Source: Thiobacillus sp. (lineage in GTDB: Bacteria > Pseudomonadota > Gammaproteobacteria > Burkholderiales > Thiobacillaceae). Taken from it: DNA of 64,000 nt. Each line of letters opens with the position of its first letter. Position 1 is the stretch's first letter. The stretch lies in the NCBI RefSeq assembly GCF_018780105.1, contig NZ_JADMKC010000005.1:310416-374415 (forward strand). Direction: 5' to 3'. Position numbers and translations under genes: made by a program. Below the pieces are notes generated by a model that saw only the letters and a program-made list of their open reading frames with translations, searched no databases and was not told the DNA's origin. This document shows positions 62,275 through 64,000 of this stretch, in pieces.

Positions 62275-64000
62275 ATGGCTGACATTAAAGTCGCAGCGTA
62301 TATCTGCAAGGGCTGCGGACTCGGCGAGCGTCTGGATGCGGACGCGCTGGTCAAGATTGCGCAAAAGGACGGCAAGGTGCCGCTGGCGAAATCGCACGAT
62401 TTCCTCTGCAACGCCGACGGCGTGGCGATGATCAAAAATGACATCGCCAATGAAGGCGTCACCCACATCATGATCGGTGCCTGTTCGCGCCGAGCCAAAA
62501 CCGAGGCATTCTTTTTCCCTGAAAACGCTGTAGCCCGCGCCAACCTGCGCGAAGGCGTGATCTGGATTCGTCCCGACACCGACGAGGCGCGCGAAACCAC
62601 GCAGGAAATGGCGGAAGACTACATCCGCATGGGCTGCGCCGAAGTGAAGGCCATGACCGCTCCCGCCGGCAATACCGTTACCGGCAGCAGCAAGACCCTG
62701 CTGGTCGTGGGCGGCGGCGTCACCGGCATGACTACCGCGATCGAGGCCTCGAAAACCGGCTACCCGGTGGTGCTGGTGGAAAAAACCGGCGCACTTGGCG
62801 GCTGGGCGGCCAAGCTCTACAAGCGCGTGCCGGTGCACGAGCCGTTCAAGTCACCTGCCGATACCGGCGTCGGCGAACTCGTGTCGCAGGTGCTGGGCGA
62901 CAGCAACATCAAGGTGTATCTGAACGCGACTGTCGCCAAGACCGACGGTGCACCGGGTCGCTTCATCGTGGACATCGCCACCGAATCCGGGGCTACCCAC
63001 ACCGAAGATATTGGCGCTATCGTGCAAGCGAGCGGCTTTTCCTTGTACGACATGAACAAGCTGCCGGAACTCGGCGGCGGCAAGTCGGCCAACGTGGTCG
63101 ATCAGGCCGGCCTCGAAGCGCTGGCGCTTGCGGCTGCTGCAGGCGATGGCATTATCCGCCGTCCGTCCGGTAACCAGCCGGTGAAGTCGGTGGTGTTCGT
63201 GCAGTGCGCCGGACAACGCGACCCCAGCGGCACGCATCTGGCTTATTGCTCGGGTTATTGCTGCAACACCAGCATCAAGCAGGCGATGTACTTCAAGGAT
63301 GCCAACCCCAGCGTTGACACCACCATCATCTACACCGATCTGCGCACCCCGGGCAACGGCGAGGATTTCTACCGTAGCGCGCAGGAAAAAGGCGTCATCT
63401 TCACCAAGGGCAAGGTCGCCGAAGTCGTACCCGGCGGCAACACCAGCACGGTGAAATTCCACGACCTGATTCTCGACGACAAAGACGCCGCCATGCTGGA
63501 TGTCGATCTGGTGGTGCTCGCCACCGGCCAGGTGCCGAACTCGGGCATCAACATCGACGCACCGGTGGCAGCGGCAGAAGAGGGCGTGGTTGAAATCAAG
63601 CCGATTTCCATCCTCAACCTGACCTACCGTCAGGGCAAGGACGTGCCGCAGTTGAAGCAGGGTTTCACCGATTCCCACTTTATCTGTTTCCCCTACGAAA
63701 CCCGCCGCACCGGCATCTACACCGCCGGCCCGGTGCGCCGGCCGATGGACATCGCGCAGGCGCGCGAAGATGCCACCGGCGCTGCGCTGAAATCGATTCA
63801 GGCGTTGGAGAACGCCGAGCTGGGTCGTGCCGCGCATCCGCGCTCGGGCGATCTGTCCTTCCCCAAGGTGCGCCTGGAAGGTTGCACCCAGTGCAAACGC
63901 TGCACGGTGGAATGCCCATTCGGCGCCATCGACGAAGACGAAAAACGCTTCCCGGTGTTCAACGAATCGCGCTGCCGTCGTTGCGGCACCTGTATGGGCG
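62275..64000 (+). CDS. qmoB: QmoB, HdrA/MvhD-like flavoprotein (3' truncated)
   Basis: 575 codons are visible before the window ends, with no stop. The N-terminal domain has YICKGCGLGERLDAD; the FAD domain begins LLVVGGGVTGMTTAIEASKTGYP with EKTGALGGWAAKLY. QCAGQRDPSGTHLAYCSGYCCNTS carries cluster cysteines, and the last visible part is a double [4Fe-4S] ferredoxin (EGCTQCKRCTVECPFGAI, then CRRCGTCMG). The C-terminal MvhD-like part is expected outside the window, followed by qmoC. Confidence 0.93.
   Translation, partial: MADIKVAAYICKGCGLGERLDADALVKIAQKDGKVPLAKSHDFLCNADGVAMIKNDIANEGVTHIMIGACSRRAKTEAFFFPENAVARANLREGVIWIRPDTDEARETTQEMAEDYIRMGCAEVKAMTAPAGNTVTGSSKTLLVVGGGVTGMTTAIEASKTGYPVVLVEKTGALGGWAAKLYKRVPVHEPFKSPADTGVGELVSQVLGDSNIKVYLNATVAKTDGAPGRFIVDIATESGATHTEDIGAIVQASGFSLYDMNKLPELGGGKSANVVDQAGLEALALAAAAGDGIIRRPSGNQPVKSVVFVQCAGQRDPSGTHLAYCSGYCCNTSIKQAMYFKDANPSVDTTIIYTDLRTPGNGEDFYRSAQEKGVIFTKGKVAEVVPGGNTSTVKFHDLILDDKDAAMLDVDLVVLATGQVPNSGINIDAPVAAAEEGVVEIKPISILNLTYRQGKDVPQLKQGFTDSHFICFPYETRRTGIYTAGPVRRPMDIAQAREDATGAALKSIQALENAELGRAAHPRSGDLSFPKVRLEGCTQCKRCTVECPFGAIDEDEKRFPVFNESRCRRCGTCMG

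Overview
The window reads as a GC-rich chromosome of a sulfur-oxidising, respiring betaproteobacterium, probably close to Thiobacillus, Sulfuricella or their relatives. Evidence: adjacent qmoA and qmoB, whose complex links APS reductase to the quinone pool; an ETHE1-type persulfide dioxygenase; a periplasmic rhodanese; cytochrome bd; and proteobacterial housekeeping blocks (recA-recX, ribE-ribBA-ribH-nusB-thiL-pgpA-pncC, serB-mfd). The genus is inferred; no rRNA gene is present.

Layout. 1-3.9 kb: signalling (histidine kinase, two response regulators, the second fused to PAS-GAF-GGDEF-EAL). 3.9-8.5 kb: lipoprotein, SOS repressor lexA with a divergent small gene, SDR, FIST sensor plus diguanylate cyclase. 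8.5-18.9 kb: mixed metabolism (transporter, acetyltransferase, flavoprotein, ferritin-like protein, pseudouridine synthase, folE, a TetR operon, TatD, YccA), interrupted by palindromic repeats. 19-21.6 kb: recX, recA, and a divergent WYL regulator. 21.7-23.8 kb: a lower-GC island of three minus-strand genes with an integron-type attC site. 24-28.7 kb: riboflavin, thiamine and phospholipid operon. 28.8-31.8 kb: queD, a membrane protein, nhaD. 31.9-34.5 kb: persulfide dioxygenase, TDT anion channel and haem lipoprotein. 34.8-38.3 kb: selenocysteine tRNA, selB, selA. 38.6-44.4 kb: globin, cytochrome bd operon and a divergent sigma54 activator. 44.4-59.6 kb: oxidoreductase, mltD, gloB, methyltransferase, rnhA, dnaQ, a sensor and GGDEF/EAL pair, flgM, serB, mfd, ppa, a phosphoesterase. 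59.6-64 kb: periplasmic rhodanese and the start of qmoAB, cut by the window end.

The most interesting theme is a possible sulfane-sulfur regulon. The activator at 43110-44393 has cysteines 49, 60 and 67, the same 11 and 7 residue spacing as the three sensing cysteines I recall for FisR of Cupriavidus (C53, C64, C71). Three intergenic sequences match the sigma54 -24/-12 consensus: upstream of cydP, upstream of the persulfide dioxygenase, and upstream of the rhodanese operon. This suggests that sulfide or sulfane sulfur switches on sulfide-tolerant respiration, persulfide oxidation and sulfur transfer together. It is inferred from sequence only.

A second theme is a set of short palindromic elements lying at gene ends, several of which supply the stop codon of a neighbouring gene.
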